This document shows positions 63,464-64,000 of a stretch of 64,000 nucleotides of DNA, one piece after another. Numbering within the stretch: the stretch's first letter is position 1; every line of letters begins with the position of its first letter. Both the position numbers and the translations under genes were made by a program. Source of the stretch: B33-G16 sp964611035. GTDB lineage: Bacteria > Desulfobacterota > DSM-4660 > Desulfatiglandales > B25-G16. The notes under the pieces were generated by a model that did not search any database, had not been told where the DNA came from, and saw only the letters and a list, made by a program, of their open reading frames with translations. The stretch covers positions 1 to 64,000 of the forward strand of contig CAZSWT010000003.1 of NCBI GenBank assembly GCA_964611035.1, read 5' to 3'.

Positions 63464-63570
63464 CCGTTCACAGGTTTCCCGATAAAATCGGGATTCAAAG
63501 CCTGCCATCCCTGCCCCCAGTACGGCAGGCGGGCGTCGGGCAGGGATGAACCTTTTTCAACCGTGAACGG
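63464..63570. repeat. Nested palindromic repeat upstream of lnt
   Basis: Outer arms CCGTTCAC (63464-63471) and GTGAACGG (63563-63570), an inner hairpin TCCCGAT-AAA-ATCGGGA (63477-63493), and a perfect 11-bp pair CATCCCTGCCC (63506-63516) / GGGCAGGGATG (63538-63548). It shares its module with the 45.4-kb repeat in the opposite orientation. The rest of 63406-63763 is AT-rich with no gene. Confidence 0.7.
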
Positions 63571-63763
63571 TTATGACTATAGTATATCTATGTTTTTTTT
63601 GTAAAAGACTTTCCTTAAAACACACTTAGATATTAATTTTTTCTTTAATGAAATAGAACCCCGAGTTGGGAAATAGATTTTATTATCAATATGCCTGGTT
63701 GATATTATAAATTATGCTTGACTATCTATAGATATTTTATTACAAGTTTAAATACTTAATTGA

Positions 63764-63839
63764 GCGGGCATAGCTCAGTTGGTAGAGTACAAGCTTCCCA
63801 AGCTTGGGGTCGCGGGTTCGATCCCCGTTGCCCGCTCCA
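63764..63839 (+). tRNA. tRNA-Gly (anticodon CCC)
   Basis: A complete 76-nt tRNA with encoded CCA. Acceptor GCGGGCA / TGCCCGC, D-arm AGCTCAGTTGGTAGAGT, anticodon stem CAAGC/GCTTG with loop TTCCCAA (anticodon CCC), T-arm CGGGTTCGATCCCCG, discriminator T. The anticodon CCC reads GGG glycine codons. The gene stands alone. Confidence 0.95.
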
Positions 63840-64000
63840 TGTTATTGTAAAGAGCGTTCTGTTCCCTTTTCGAGGTACGCAATTGTTGTTTGGGGAAGGC
63901 TGTTACTTTGAAAAGAGGATGAGCCAGAAAGTTGTGTACTTTTTTTAACTCTGGCAACAATTGAGTTAGGTTTGAGGGAGCGGGCCTTTATGCCCGCTTT

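Noticed and set aside
63760..63960. Open frames across the tRNA-Gly gene on both strands, including the ATGIEPATPSLGS-type antisense peptide
   Set aside because: These peptides are translations of a tRNA gene (sense and antisense), a well-known annotation artefact. The tRNA explains the sequence fully.

Overview
The window looks like chromosomal DNA of an anaerobic, Gram-negative, Desulfobacterota-like (deltaproteobacterial) bacterium. The evidence is a PxxKW-family cysteine-rich protein, a molybdopterin oxidoreductase with a ferredoxin subunit, an anaerobic ribonucleotide reductase, outer-membrane polysaccharide export genes, LapA/LapB, Lnt, and heavy intergenic palindrome content. No taxonomic marker such as rRNA is present, so this placement is inference.

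Layout. 1-16.0 kb is a surface-polysaccharide locus, mostly on the minus strand: GDP-fucose synthesis (fcl, gmd), galE, two PHP-type CpsB phosphatases around a Wzc-like co-polymerase/tyrosine kinase and a Wza-like export protein, and a Wzi-like outer-membrane protein. Five toxin-antitoxin modules are interleaved (mazEF, relBE-like, hicBA, tumAE, vapBC), two of them broken. So are many copies of a palindromic repeat (CCCC-AG-6 nt...6 nt-C-GGGG) whose arms vary in a compensated way. One 36-bp copy sits inside hicA and interrupts it. 16.0-19.1 kb is gene-poor and holds decayed plasmid/ICE-like genes, structured repeats, and perhaps two micro-genes.

19.1-36.1 kb is a defence region. It holds an unrecognised possibly clamp-like protein and a secreted small protein, then a complete type I BREX cluster in canonical order (brxA, brxB, brxC, pglX, pglZ, brxL). 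pglX is split by an in-frame TAG. The cluster is followed by an overlapping ParA-like ATPase / small partner pair, the best candidate here for an undescribed accessory module. 36.2-42 kb carries HU, a PHP plus SMC-like (TrlF-type) ATPase, an IHF-like protein, a truncated LRAT-like protein and a damaged second parAB pair. nrdD (42-44.1 kb) is frameshifted just before its zinc/glycyl-radical tail.

At 44.80 kb a 3'-terminal tRNA fragment (T-arm plus acceptor plus CCA, probably tRNA-Leu) looks like an attachment-site scar. Everything to its left is accessory-like and everything to its right is more housekeeping: HAD hydrolase, molybdoenzyme with ferredoxin, PxxKW protein, sirtuin, an unusual degenerate-TOPRIM/pyruvate-kinase-C-like fusion, YjbQ, an IscU-like scaffold, PurD, phosphodiesterase, HIT protein, LapA, LapB, a cell-wall amidase, prfB with its programmed +1 frameshift, lnt, and tRNA-Gly(CCC).

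All assignments come from reading sequence and motifs. No database search or folding program was run. The clustered single-base lesions (parA, nrdD, pglX, tumAE) could be true decay or sequencing error, and the sequence alone cannot tell these apart.
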